Notes: a model not told the origin generated them from the letters alone. Shown: positions 34,448-46,038, counted from the stretch's first letter. The stretch: DNA of 64,000 nt from Euphorbia lathyris (GCF_963576675.1 NC_088913.1:26553001-26617000), one strand, 5' to 3'. Program-made: numbers and translations.

Positions 34448-35784
34448 TGTTGAAACACCTTTCCACATGATTTTGATTTGACAAAATTATTTAAGTATAA
34501 TTAAATATTCTAAAACACACTAAGTTTAAATGCTTTGATTTATTACACTAATGTGTTTGTTCAATGTTGAATTAAATTGTTTATAAGACTTAAAGACTAA
34601 AAAGGCCAAAGCCCAATACGGAAGTCAAAGCCCAAGTCAAACAGATCAAGACCACTCGGCCCGTGTGAGCAAAACGCTGCCGTTGTGTACAAAACGCAGC
34701 TCAGCATGAGAAGGATCGAGAAGACCTTCGTTGACAACTTCGGAACGAAGTTGCTGAGTTGTATCGACAAAGAGTACAAGATAGCAGCTGAGCAAGAAGA
34801 ACTTCCAGACAAAGTATTTCTACTTTGGGTAAAGTTCGGAAGACATAGAAAGTTGTCTAGTTGACTTTACCGCAAATGGAGAGACATTCTGTCGGACTGG
34901 CTAAAAGCTGCTCAGCACTGACCGAAGACAGAAGATGCTTGAATCTGATTGGCCAAGAGCACTGAGCAGCACTGAATGACAACAGAAGCCGTTTCCCTCC
35001 AACGGTTATTTCGAAATTTGAAATGACCGATGCCTCAGATGTCTCTATAAATAGGGCCTTCAGTTGCTTCATTACACACAGATCTTCATCAAGCTATTAC
35101 GCTGACCAAAATTCTACTCGAAGTTCTATGAGAAAAAGCAAAGCAAATACTTACACCAAATTCCATATCTTTCGTGTAAAAGTCTAGAGTGATTATTCAA
35201 TCATCTAAGGTGTCTTAGCAATTGTTGTTTAGGACAATCATTTATCATTTCTAGAGATTAGAAAGGAGAGGCTGAGTACTCGGTTAAAGTACTCAGCAAG
35301 TAGAATAGAAGTGAGTAGAGGTATAGAGGAAGGTACTCTTGTTATACTCAGCTTCTGATTTGTAAAAGGTTTGTGCTCTACCTTTAAAGAGCTCAGTAGA
35401 GGATTCTAAAATCCCGGAAGTGTTCCGGGGATAGGACGTAGGCGGAGAGGCCGAACCTGGATAACTCCATTGAGTAACATCTTTCTATCCCTTAAACTCC
35501 TTTAATATATTGCTTGCTTAAAAACCGACTTAGTTAAGAAGTCACACTGAGTTGTGCGTATTGAATATCTGAGTTCAGGAATAGACTCTAAGTGCTATCT
35601 CCTGACTCAAGTAAAGAAACTGACTTAGTCACTAGTTGACTAAGCTAGTATCTTGCTATTTACTCAGCGCTGCTGTTCCAAAACCTTTTTGTTAAAAAAA
35701 AAGTCAGCCTTAACGGACGATAAAGTTTAAATAGTTCCTAACCCCCCATTGGAACTATACTTGTCACGTTATAAGGGACCAACA
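34448..35784 (+). repeat. 3' LTR of the Sirevirus-like element
   Basis: Near-identical to 20493-21830, with a canonical TATAAATAG at 35046-35054. Ends GGGACCAACA before the target duplication AATAT. Confidence 0.92.
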
Positions 35785-36089
35785 AATATGATTTCTTTGC
35801 TTACATTAAATTGCATTTCTAGACTAATATTTGATAGTATTTTAAGTTCAACACGGTAAATCTTCAATTTTTTATAATATCATAAAGTTTAACTGCATCT
35901 TACTATTCGATTCGCTTGACGAGTCACGATTACATTACAACATTTATTACATTTCATTGCATTACACTATATCGTACCAAAAACCTACTATATATAATTA
36001 GGTGGATGAATGATTTTGTGGTAAATGCAGCAACCAGCTGTCTTCTGCAGAATCTATTGATTGATTACAAGAATTGAAAGTGTCATTTG
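35785..36089. other. Flank of the copia element, nothing recognised
   Basis: AT-rich, no gene. Confidence 0.4.
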
Positions 36090-36450
36090 CTATAGTCCAA
36101 TTAATAGTCATATGAAAACGTCTTATTGTTTGGTTACATTAAAACTTGTCCCTGAACGATAAAAACGATTGCCCAAGAGACGTAACTGAACGATAAAAAC
36201 GATTGCCCAGGAGACGTAATTGAGGTTTTGGTCTCAATGGAAAACCGTCCCTCAACGAAAAACTGAATAAATTGCCAATATCATTCTTCCTTGAAATTTT
36301 TTCTATAGTCCAACTAATAGTCAAATGGAAACGTATTCTTCTTTGGTTACATTAAAACTTGTCCCTGGACGATAAAAACGATTGCCCAGAATACATAAAT
36401 TGAGTTTTTGGTCTCAACGAAAAAGTGTCCCTCAACGAAAAATTAAATAA
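36090..36450. repeat. Direct repeat, about 200 bp x 2
   Basis: Copies start CTATAGTCCAATTAATAGTC (36090) and CTATAGTCCAACTAATAGTC (36303). Both continue with GTTACATTAAAACTTGTCCC and ACGATAAAAACGATTGCCCA. The first copy has an extra internal duplication of the last phrase with GAGACGTAA. Non-coding. Confidence 0.8.
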
Positions 36451-37387
36451 AATTTTCCGCTAATCGGAAAATTTTTCGCGGTGGCCGGAATCTAGCGAAT
36501 TGTAAAGGTAAATGGAGAGAGAAAGTCTACGAATTAATTGAGGAGAGAGAAATATGATCTGCATCTATTGAGGGGCTATTTTTTTGGATTATATGGGATG
36601 GGTTGAAACCATAGAAGACTTTTCCATATATATATATATATATATATATATAAGAGATAAGGTGCAAAAATACCCCTAGCATTTACAGTCAGGAGTAATT
36701 TTACACCTAAGGTATACAATTGTGCAATTTTACTCTTAATGTTGACAAGTTGTGTCAATTTCAAATATTATAATAAAACACAGATATTTTGTTCCTTATT
36801 CTGCACCAATTGCATATCAGTTTGTTTTAAAAAAGAAGATTTCATATTTTCAGTGATTTAATAATAGATTGAAGATTAATATTTATAAATTCGGTGAAAT
36901 ATTTTGAACTTTTGTATCCAAATCGTATACTAGACAATATATTTTAAAAAAAAGTTTCACGTCTAATTATATGTTTATGATTTGTTACTAATGAATGGTA
37001 AAATGACTCACAAGAAAGTCTAGATGACCATAATCACGACTGACAAGACAATTTGATGAATAATATCTGAAATTGGTTAACTGCTAATCAATTAACCAAT
37101 TATTTTGGTTTCTAAGTATTAGTAAATAAAAATAATAAAAAAATTTAATTTTTACTGTGAGTGAGAAGGCGGGTCAATGACGTGTTGAAGAGATAACACA
37201 TTTCCATATATTATATTTATATAATATACAATGATGATAAAATTGAATACTGAATCTTGCAATCAAATTTTAATTAATTAATCTTCCAAAAAAATTTAAT
37301 TAATACCTGTAATACTACAATTTTCCTTAATTTACATAGAGATGGAGATAGACGGGTGAGATTTAATTGAGAATAGAAGGAGTATAA
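36451..37387. other. AT-rich intergenic with (TA)n
   Basis: (TA)n at about 36626-36652. No gene on either strand. Confidence 0.4.
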
Positions 37388-38108
37388 TGTTCTGTTTGTT
37401 TAGGGGAAAATATTGTGTTCTGAAAAATTTTATGCAGGAAAATAAAATATTTTCCTGTGTTCTGGAAAATATTTTCATGTGTTTGGCTACAACGCTGGAA
37501 AATATGTATTTTTGTACGTTTTCACGTTTAGTTTTTTGGGTTTTCCCTTTTTCACGTTTTCTTTTTTCGCGATTTTATTTTTCACATTTTGTTACTTTTT
37601 CGTGTTGTTTACGTTTTTTCATGTTTTTCGTATTTTTCACGTTTTCGTGTTTTTTACGTTTTCGTGTTTTGTTTGCATGTTTTGTCTTTTCATGTTTATC
37701 ACGTTATTCACGTATTGTCACGTTTTTTGTTTTAGCATTTTTCGCGTTTTTTCATGTTTTCGTGTTTTTTGTATTTTTCACGTTTATATATATTTTGTGT
37801 TTTGTCACTTTTCGCGCTCATGTTTTGTGCATTTTCAAGTGTTTGCTTTTTATTTTTTTTGCATTTTTGTGTTTTTCGCATTTGTTCACATTTTCATGTT
37901 TTTTGCGGGTTTTTTTTTCATATTCTCATGTTTTGTAACATTTTCACGTTATTCATGTTTTTCGTGTTTCATATTTTTCGTATTTTTACATTTTTTAATG
38001 TTTTTCTCATTTTTTTAGCCCATATGTATTGGAGAAAATGTTTCGCTTATTTCTTTCTTCATTTTTCATTGACTTGCCACTTATTTTCTTGCTCAAACAA
38101 ACGGGGCC
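37388..38108. mobile_element. TIR element (PIF/Harbinger-like) with a low-complexity core
   Basis: The ends are imperfect inverted repeats (left TTCTGTTTGTTTAGGGG, right CTCAAACAAACGGGGCC), flanked by TAA on both sides (37385-37387, 38109-38111). The core is a degenerate array of TTTTTCACGTTT-like units. The long Phe-rich ORFs across it (37387, 37479, 37754) are products of that array and not genes. Superfamily is inferred from the 3-bp duplication. Confidence 0.6.
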
Positions 38109-38111
38109 TAA

Positions 38112-38520
38112 ATGTATCATTTTCGGGTCTCAACCCTAATTTATTTGTGCGCCTCTCTCAAGCTCTTATCCCTTTTCTCTCATTCTTTCTCTCCCAATCT
38201 AATTAATTTGTGCGCCTCCATAGCCGGGCCTCTCTTCTAACCAATGGCGGCACTCATTTTCAAACCAAGAACTCCTTTTCTCGATGGTAGTCATCGACAC
38301 TCCTCAAATGGCACCTATTTCTGTAGCCTTTTCTTTAACAGAGGCCATGAATGACCACGAGGTCCGATTTCGTTTCAAGTAAGGGTATTTGTTTACGTTT
38401 TTTCCTATTTCCATTTCGTTTTTCTTTTCGGATCTAACAGTTGCGATCTTCTTTTTTCTTAGGATCCGATGCTCTTTTTTCCGTATGGCTTTAGTATAAT
38501 CCATTCCTTGGAGCTATTAG
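38112..38520 (+). other. Possible 5' end of an unidentified gene
   Basis: A CT-rich leader-like tract (38150-38240) precedes ATGGCGGCACTC at 38243, which opens a 36-codon frame (MAALIFKPRTPFLDGSHRHS...) closed by TGA. A donor-like CAAGTAAGG follows at 38378. It could be a decayed first exon. No product is recognised. Confidence 0.25.
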
Positions 38521-40107
38521 ATCAGGTGAGATTTTGGAACACGAGTAAATGTTTCTCATTCCATTCACTGAAATAATTTTCTTTTATTTTGCATTTTTTT
38601 CTTGTGTGCACACAATTGCCTGATATGATGAAGTTCAGTGTTGGGTATTTTTCATTTATTTGTTTCTGTTTCTATTTTTTGACAAGAGATTTTGACTAGA
38701 TATATGCTTTTCTTTTCTAAGTGGTTGATGTTGAAGACTATTACTGTCTAAAGGAGTAACTTCTTGAACCTCCATTGTAAGGCCTAGCTATTTTAAAGAA
38801 CTTATGCACATTGCTCTGTTAAAAATGAAAAGTTTTGGTCTAATAACAACAATTTCAGGGTTAGGCCTCAGAAACTCCAACTAATCTATTAATCATGTAA
38901 GAGACTTCAATTAGCTTAAGAGACTTAATTTAAGGTATTCGAGTTTACAGGAGTTTGATAGAAGTGGCTTACATGTTTGGCTTTAACTTTAGAACAACTA
39001 AGTGTAAAAAGAAAATAAGATGAACTTTAAGGTGATACTGTTGTTTGGGTCTAAAAATTATTCAAAGTTGAAAGTATTCCATGCACTTTCCTAAAAACAT
39101 AAGAGATAAATTTAAATTTTATCCCTTTAAAGTACCAAATTTTGCTTGTAAAGGTATTACAGATGTTTTTTTTCTTTTAAACTGGCATAATTGGTTTAAC
39201 ATTTATCAACACTTGGCATTAACAAAAATAGCATGAATCTCAAAATATAGTAAAACAAAAGGCCCTTCTATTAGAGCTATTGATTCTAGCTGTACAGGAA
39301 AGACCAAAGAATGTGACTTCAGTGAAAACTGTGTACATCAGCTACTCGAGATATTAAAAAATCTAATTACATTTATAAGATATACCCCCATCTCAAACCC
39401 TGCAAACTCAAACTATGTACATTTATTATATTATTAACACAATAACGAACGATCTGCCAAAATGCATGAAATTGCTTCAATTTATCGATAAAAATTGTTT
39501 AGAAAGTTTGGTATCATAGTCAAATAATAATTAAATTTATCAGTTCAAATTTTATATTAGATGTAAAATTGACCTTGCTTGAAAATGAGAGATAAAATTT
39601 TGCTAATTCTAAATATTTTGAAAGTACTAACATGATATGAACAAATGTAAAAGTACAAAATTTCGAGTACTCAACTCATCCGTCAAATTCATTCATATCA
39701 TGTGCAGCATTATATGTGCAGCAGATCTTCGACATTTCCGACATGTGCAGCAGATCTTGGTCATTGATAGTCCTAAGTTCGAGCTTTTTAGAAAGTTTTC
39801 TAAGCATAACGGGATCACGATCCTTCTCTTTTTGTGTGATGGCTAGATCAAGGTCATCTTTCTTTAGCTCTTCTTAGTTGAGCATGCACAAGTTCAATCT
39901 GGAAAATCAATACAAATATCATGCCAATTCTTTACATAGAAAAATTAGAAATCCACAGTTAACCCAATTTACTCATGATTCTCTAACATAATAGAGAAAT
40001 ATACAATAATCATAAACTCAAGAGGAAGAAAAAAAAAATATATTGATTTACCTCTTGATCATATTGTTCATCTCTTAACGTTTCTGATGTTTTCTCTCAT
40101 AAACTCA
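38521..40107. other. Mostly non-coding; possible small minus-strand exon
   Basis: AT-rich. On the minus strand about 39875-39700 there is an open stretch after CAACTAAG reading EELKKDDLDLAITQKEKD and so on. It could be a downstream exon or an unrelated relic. Otherwise nothing. Confidence 0.3.
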
Positions 40108-41411
40108 CTATAAGAGGGAGACCAAAAAATTTATAAAATGTTTTGCCCAAATATCTGAAACCTCGACAATCTCGTCCTCTGTATATGATGAAGTTTTTGC
40201 AAAAACCTTAAAAAAAATTAAAAAAATTTAGATAAAATATTCAAGAGTGATATACATAGGGATAAGTATTAAAATATATAATATAACTTACATTTGTTAG
40301 ATCTTCACAATCACTATGATGCAAAACTATGTCCAACATGTATCGCATTACAAAGTATCCACACTCTTTAGATCCACTTTGTTGAGGACACTACATATAA
40401 ATTTACAAAACGATAAATACAATTACAAAACCCGACTCCACAAAACACGACTAAACAAAATTTAATATATATGCACCTTTCCAACAATCCATTTTAACGC
40501 TTTGTTAACCCCTTGTTTAGGTTTCAACTCTTGATAGGCCAAGAAAGCCCTATAAATTTGAAACAAAAACAATATAGGCATGTAGTTATTATTATATATT
40601 GTAATCAATTAGGTAAATAAAAATAACATTAACACAAGTATATAAGTACTTATTCATATGTGGCTTAATTGTACTGTGTCCAATCTCCGATGGAGACGTT
40701 ATGGGATCAAATGAGTAGACCACACACTTTTCCGTACACATTACTAGAAGAATCCAATGATTCCTGGATTAAAACGATAAATATATGTTATAAAACAATG
40801 TTTAATTAATATATACCGAAGTTGCAATTTAAAAAAAATATAAACTTTACAGTTATACCCTTCATGGTATGGGCAGAAGATGAAACGCTTGGCTTTGTAT
40901 GCAGTGATTGTGTCTACCATGTATTTTGAAGACTCATCTTTTAAACTTTTAGTTTGAAACATGGTACTCGAAATCAGATTCGGGCACATGAATCCAATTG
41001 AATCAAGATGATCACTGTACATACTTTTCAAAGCACTGTAGAATATAATAAAAATTAGATATTTAAGTGAAAACTCAAAATTCAAAACAAAAATAAGTTG
41101 AAGTTATGTTACATCATGAAAACTTCTAGAACTGAAGTACTGAGCCACTCTCCAGTTAGTAGCTGAGTTACGTCTTCTATTCCAATATGAATCTTCATAT
41201 CTTCAAAACAACCAAAAACATCCCCATCGGGAACCTGAAACATGTGACTATTGGTATAATTATCCAACATAGACTGTAGTATTTTGCACTTCTCAGACAA
41301 TTTTGGTAAGGCATCCTTGTGATGATTGATGGGTTTTTTTAGTTGTACAGCGGACTGATTTGCACTTTCCCCATGTTTTCTTTTACTTGTACGCCCATTT
41401 GGATTGCTTAC
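40108..41411 (-). CDS. C48 (Ulp1/SENP-like) cysteine peptidase of transposon type, six exons
   Basis: Exons on the minus strand: 41411-41113, 41035-40859, 40763-40650, 40549-40477, 40390-40292, 40206-40108. All have GT-AG ends and join in phase, with no stop until TAG at 40108-40110. The product reads ...DVFGCFEDMKIHIGIEDVTQ...FIFCPYHEG|NHWILLVM...VVYSFDPITS...KWIVGK|CPQQSGSKECGYFVMRYM...EDEIVEVSDIWAKHF. His of NHW, Asp of SFD, Gln of CPQQ and Cys of ECGYF give the full catalytic set of C48 peptidases. Similar proteins are encoded by plant CACTA and MULE elements, and related enzymes cleave SUMO. The N-terminal region upstream of the first exon found was not identified, so it is 5'-incomplete. 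Expression is unknown. Confidence 0.78.
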
Positions 41412-41612
41412 CTAATAACCAATTAATTAGTAAATATTAGTGAACATTTATAACGAATCTCGAACCAAGTAATCAAATAAATTATTAAAATAAACCACTT
41501 TGTTACTAAAATAGTATATACTATAAGGATAAACTTGTGGTTTTGAATACAATTTATGGATGAAAGACTAAGTAGTTGTTTTTGTCAAAACTAATGTACT
41601 TTATAATGTGTT

Positions 41613-41780
41613 TCAAAAAATAGAGGGACTAACTAGTGTAATATTTGTTGGATTTGATTCTTGTTCACCCCTTTCAACATCTTCCTTCGTTTGTCGTCTT
41701 TTAAAGCATATGAATAACAAAAGGAATGATAGTACTTGTACTACCAATATAAACAAAACAACGGCTATAAAAACTTCCAT
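41613..41780 (-). CDS. Small single-pass membrane protein ORF
   Basis: 55 codons from ATG in CCATGG context. MEVFIAVVLFILVVQVLSFL then LLFICFKRRQ: a 24-residue hydrophobic segment followed by a basic stop-transfer KRR, then a polar tail. The hydrophobic segment is conserved in an inverted copy (43045) with conservative changes. It lies upstream of the peptidase gene on the same strand, and may be its first exon or independent. TATA-like (TA)n is 45 bp upstream. No family is recognised. Confidence 0.35.
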   Translation of the reverse strand: MEVFIAVVLFILVVQVLSFLLLFICFKRRQTKEDVERGEQESNPTNITLVSPSIF

Positions 41781-43113
41781 GGCTAACTATCGAAAGCGAA
41801 TGTGTTGTTCTCCATGTGCTATGTGTCTATATATATAGTAGGCATCTAATTTGAATTTTGTAACCTTAAGTAACGCTGAATTTTGAGTTTTAATTTTAAT
41901 TTTGGAACATTAATTAACAGTTTTGTTTTTGAAAGCTTAACTATTAATTAATCTTCTAATATTATCGTTACATTAAATTGTTTTGACTACATTAAGATGA
42001 GTTAATGGGCTTTTATTATTTCTATATCATAATACTATATTAAATATATTATTTATTGTCAATTATTAGCCTATTAATTAAAGTAATAAAAGAACGTATG
42101 AGTTATAAGAAGATGAAAAAACACTAAACGGAAATCCAAAAGTCAGAAACAAACCTATATATAAAGGATAAATTACATCCATGGCCGCTAAACTTCACCC
42201 ATTTTCACATTATGGCCACTAAACTTCGTTTCTTCCCAGTTTGGCCACTGAACTTTACACTATTTAACACCGGTGACCACTCAATTTTAAATAACTTCTC
42301 AGAATGACTGTTAACGACCGTTAACGACCTCAAAATGAAAATATTCAAAAATTAAAGTTCAGAACGACATTTACCATGAAACCACATTTTTTATTTTCGA
42401 AAATGACATTGTTTGGAGCTTTCTCTTTCTAAAAATTCACTTTCTCTCTCTTAACCAAACAACACCTAAATGACCTTAAAACGAAAATTTTCAAGAATTA
42501 AAATTACTTAAAATATTATTAACGCTTTGGATTTTTTATTTTTACCCGTCAACGGTCGTTTTGAGGTGTTAAAAAGTGTAAAGTTCAGCGGCCATACTGG
42601 GAAGAAATGAAGTTTAGTGGCCATAATGTGAAAATGGATGAAGTTCAGTGGCCATGGGTGTAATTTACCCTTTATATATAGGTTTGTTTCTAACTTTTGG
42701 ATTTCCGTTCTTGTAACTCATACTTTCTTTTATTACTTTAATTAATGTGCTAATAATTAACAATAAATAACATATTAATAAAGTATTATGATATAGAGAT
42801 ATTAAAAGTCCATTAACTCATCTTAATGTAGTCAAAACAATTTAATGTAACGACCATATTATAAGATTAATTAATAGTTAAGCTTTCAAAAACAAAACTG
42901 TTAATTAATGTTCCAAAAGTAAAATTAAAATTCAGCGTTACTTAAGGTTACAAAATTCAAATTAGATGCATATTATATATATATATATATATATATAGAC
43001 ACATAGCACATGAAGTACAACACATTGACTTTCGATAGTTAGCCATGGAAGTTTTTATAGCCGCTGTTTCGATTATATTGGTAGTACAAGTACTATCATT
43101 CCTTTTGTTATTC
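41707..43113. repeat. Large inverted duplication, arms about 550 bp
   Basis: The left arm (41707 to about 42265) is the reverse complement of the right arm (about 42580 to 43113) with scattered differences: the small membrane ORF, the (TA)n tract, the AAGTAACGCTGAATTTTGAG block and the MITE ends all occur in both. The spacer is about 310 bp. An RNA through the whole region could fold into a long hairpin. Confidence 0.85.
42165..42675. mobile_element. MITE at the centre of the inverted duplication
   Basis: Ends GGATAAATTACATCCATGG and CCATGGGTGTAATTTACCC. Long inverted termini contain TTATGGCCACTAAACTTC and ATTTTCACATTATGGCC. No ORF. It may be the fold-back that seeded the larger duplication. 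Confidence 0.7.
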
Positions 43114-43137
43114 GTATATAGTAGGCATCTAATTTGA
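43045..43137 (+). pseudogene. Truncated inverted copy of the small membrane ORF
   Basis: ATGGAAGTTTTTATAGCC... encodes MEVFIAAVSIILVVQVLSFL and stops after 30 codons, because the DNA switches to another repeat (AGTAGGCATCTAATTTGA) inside the ORF. The polar tail is lost. Confidence 0.6.
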
Positions 43138-43335
43138 ATTTTGTAACCTTAAGTAACGCTAAATTTTGAGTTTTAATTTCAATTTTGGAACATTAATTAG
43201 AATTTTGACTACAGTTTTGTTTTTGAAAACTTAACTATTTGCTAAAACAATTCAACTAATTAATCTTCTAATATGGTCGTTACATTAAATTGTTTTGACT
43301 ACATTAAGATGAGTTAATAAACTTATATTATTTCA
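43124..43335 (+). repeat. Third, direct copy of the 41841-42020 block
   Basis: AGGCATCTAATTTGAATTTT, then AAGTAACGCTAAATTTTGAG and GACTACATTAAGATGAGTTA match 41841-42004 in the same orientation, with a short insertion. Confidence 0.8.
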
Positions 43336-43573
43336 TTTTGTAAATTGTATTTATTTTATTTGATATTATTTTATTCGCGAGGAAAATAAACGAGCTGGTT
43401 GCGAGTAAAGTTCATGAACAAAATAAATAAGCTGCTTGTGAGCAGATGAGCCGAATTCGAACATAAATTTAAACTCGAAACTCAGTTTGAGCTCGTTAAT
43501 ATTATAACGAGCCGAGCTTAAGCAGGGCAAACTCCGCTCGGCTGGTTTACAGCATAGGGCCATGTTAGAATTT

Positions 43574-43640
43574 ACACCTCCGTCTGGCCCATCTTATAAT
43601 TTATTTGCTTAATTGTTGGCCCATTTTATATCTCCTCCTC
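43574..43640 (+). promoter_or_regulatory. Putative promoter of the riboflavin synthase gene
   Basis: Two GGCCCAT elements (43586 and 43618), the plant site II-type motif of housekeeping promoters, then TTTTATATCTCC (about 43625) as a TATA-like element. A CT-rich leader follows. Assignment to the downstream gene is inferred from orientation and the leader intron. Confidence 0.45.
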
Positions 43641-43785
43641 TCCGAAATACGATCTGCAGACTGCCGCCCACCGACCCACACCACACCATCCAGTGCTCTC
43701 TACCTCTTCGTTTTCGTTTTCGCCGGACCGACGCCGTCGTAGCCCTTCCCCCTGTCAAGGCCTTTCTTGCTCCATCTCTAGCAGA

Positions 43786-44743
43786 GTAAGAATCCGTCCT
43801 CCATCTCTCCATTGTCTGGGTTTTCTCTTATGTTGGGTTTTTTGTTAACTGTATCTTCAATATTATTTGAGTTATTTCTGACATGTCTTATTGACTTATA
43901 CTTACAATTTGTAGATGACGTTGTGTTTCTTTGCTTTCATGTGTCTATCTCTATCTCTATCCCTGTTAATTGTGCAATTTTTTTCAACCTACTTTCTGGC
44001 ACGATCTATAACTCCATTGAAGCTTTCAAGTGACTAAATTACTCGAATCATCTTTTGTTTTAATTATAAATTTTCTTTGATTAGATTTTGAATTCAAGGA
44101 ATTTCCAGTAGTTTTCGTTACAGTGACATGGTATATGACGAATTGCATAGATGGGACTTTTAGCAAAAGTAGCTAAAAATCAGAATTTGTAAAGGCATTA
44201 GCAGTTGCTGTCTGTAATAGTTAACCATAAGACTCCAAATCGACCTTTTTATATATATGATTTATGCAATTGCTAGGTTTGAGTAGTTGAGAAGAAGAGA
44301 TCTAATTATGTAAAAGAAATTGTTATTTAGAGAGCGTATGATTTACAGAAATAGTTGTTTGAAAGGTTTGAAAATTGATGAAACATAGAAGAAAAACTGT
44401 CTTCATTCCTTGTAGTTGTTTTGAAGGTTTGTGGATTAGTTTTTACATTCACATAGCTTCTGAATATCATTTTATTTTCAACATTATCCAACATTAGAAA
44501 ATACTTTAAATGGTATAGAGAACTTCTATTGGTTAATTAATTTGTGGCTGTTTCCTTTCTTATAGATTTATTTCAAAGCAACATGAACGATGGTAATCAT
44601 GATTGGAGGAAGTAATTAGGATTTATTGATAATTTCAATGTGTTTTATGGTTGGAGAGAAACATTTTCTAATCTTTCTTTGTTGATTCCGTCACATTGAA
44701 CTTTATTTATTAACTTTCTTACTGATTGAAACTTGTGTTGCAG
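43786..44743 (+). other. Probable 5' UTR intron
   Basis: Donor GCAGA|GTAAGA at 43786 and acceptor TTGTGTTGCAG ending at 44743, with T-rich sequence between. The 222-nt ORF at 43812 lies within it and is not coding. A leader intron is common in plant housekeeping genes. Confidence 0.5.
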
Positions 44744-44905
44744 ATGCATATTAATCCGACAGCGGCTGAAATTGAGTTTTGGAAACACAATTAAGCTAAT
44801 CCTAATAATATCTTCATCGGGTGATCGATTCCCTCTGCCATGGCTAAATTCATAGCCCTTTCAACTTCCACTTCTGCCTCGTCTCTTGTCATTTTCAGAT
44901 TATAG
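44744..44905 (+). promoter_or_regulatory. Two upstream ORFs in the riboflavin synthase leader
   Basis: ATG directly after the intron acceptor opens MHINPTAAEIEFWKHN* (44744-44794). A second ATG in a strong context (GCCATGGCT) opens MAKFIALSTSTSASSLVIFR, one more residue and a stop (44840-44905). Both end before the main start at 44985. If the leader is transcribed as inferred they could lower or condition translation. Confidence 0.4.
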
Positions 44906-44984
44906 TTCGTATTAAGGTTATCAATTTCTATCAGTTTTTGGTTTTTCTTTGTGGTTGTGGTTCTCGGAAACCAAACAGGGAGAA

Positions 44985-45824
44985 ATGGCGCTCTCCTCTC
45001 TCATTTCTACAACCAGAACCCCAAACCTCTCCCCTTGTAGAACCCCAACAATAGCATCAAAAACAGTTCTCAATTTCCTTCCCACGAAACACTTGAAGCT
45101 AACCACAATCTCAAAACCCTACTCTCTATCTCTTTTCACTGCGAACCCCATTTTCAATTCCAAAATCAAACCCCATTTACGAACCTCCACCATCCGATGT
45201 CTTTTTACTGGGATCGTCGAAGAAATGGGTGAAGTTAACCACCTGGGAACCAACATAGATGGCGGATTTGACCTTAAAATAAAGGCAAAAACCGTTCTTG
45301 ATGGTGTCCATCTTGGAGATAGCATTGCTGTTAATGGGACATGTTTAACAGTGACGAGTTTCACTGATGAAGAATTCACTGTGGGTTTATCCCCTGAAAC
45401 ACTTAGGAAAACGTCTCTCATTGAGCTGGAGCCGGGGTCTCTGGTCAACCTGGAGCGGGCAGTGCAGCCTACGAGCCGTATGGGGGGGCATTTCGTGCAG
45501 GGCCATGTAGATGGCACAGGGGAGATTGTGAACAGGGAAGTAGAAGGGGATTCATTATGGGTGAAGGTGAAAGCCGATAGAAGTTTATTGAGATATGTGG
45601 TGCCAAAGGGATTTATTACAGTGGATGGAACTAGTTTGACAGTGGTTGATGTGTTTGATGAGGAAGATTGCTTCAACTTTATGATGGTGTCTTATACACA
45701 ACAGAAGGCGGTGATTCCTTTGAAGAAAGTAGGGCAGAAGGTCAATTTGGAGGTTGATATTTTGGGGAAGTATGTAGAGAGGTTACTTAGCAGTGGATTT
45801 GTTGAATCCATTAAGGCTTCATGA
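44985..45824 (+). CDS. Riboflavin synthase, plastid-targeted
   Basis: 279 residues from ATG at 44985 (AGAAATGGC); 12 in-frame codons upstream carry no better start. The enzyme dismutates two 6,7-dimethyl-8-ribityllumazine into riboflavin and 5-amino-6-ribitylamino-uracil, the last step of vitamin B2 synthesis. Residues 1-72 are rich in Ser/Thr and basic (MALSSLISTTRTPN...), a chloroplast transit peptide. The mature part begins LFTGIVEEMGEV, the family start motif. The first lumazine-binding domain has DSIAVNGTCLTVTSF, NLERA and the SRMGGHFVQGHVDGTG linker. The second has KGFITVDGTSLTVVDVFDEE and NFMMVSYTQQ, ending VNLEVDILGKYVERLL. Length of about 207 mature residues is normal. Single coding exon, intact, and the only clearly functional host gene here. 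Confidence 0.95.
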   Translation: MALSSLISTTRTPNLSPCRTPTIASKTVLNFLPTKHLKLTTISKPYSLSLFTANPIFNSKIKPHLRTSTIRCLFTGIVEEMGEVNHLGTNIDGGFDLKIKAKTVLDGVHLGDSIAVNGTCLTVTSFTDEEFTVGLSPETLRKTSLIELEPGSLVNLERAVQPTSRMGGHFVQGHVDGTGEIVNREVEGDSLWVKVKADRSLLRYVVPKGFITVDGTSLTVVDVFDEEDCFNFMMVSYTQQKAVIPLKKVGQKVNLEVDILGKYVERLLSSGFVESIKAS

Positions 45825-46038
45825 TTCAAAGACAGGTATTGAATGTAGCATTTTAGACCTTTATTTTTGTATTTGCTGTAATATAGGAAAGACGAAACCG
45901 AGTCCATTTCAGGTAGCAGTCCTCCTTGGTCATACTGCATGGGAGGTGCAGTGGATGGATATAAAGGGGTGTCAAAATGGAGATCAGCTAAGTTTGAGAA
46001 AAGGGTTAGGAGGTTATGCAGACATCCTGCACCAAGTG
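45825..46038 (+). other. 3' region of the riboflavin synthase gene
   Basis: Open for another short stretch in another frame but without a domain. Likely 3' UTR. GACAG|GTATTG just after the stop could be a 3' UTR splice donor. Confidence 0.35.

Noticed and set aside
37387..38206. Long Phe-rich open frames (up to 183 codons) in three frames
   Set aside because: They are translations of a degenerate TTTTTCACGTTT array inside a TIR element; all three frames are open and low in complexity.
43812..44033. Hydrophobic 73-codon ORF upstream of riboflavin synthase
   Set aside because: It lies inside the probable 5' UTR intron and its T-rich composition alone gives the hydrophobic residues.
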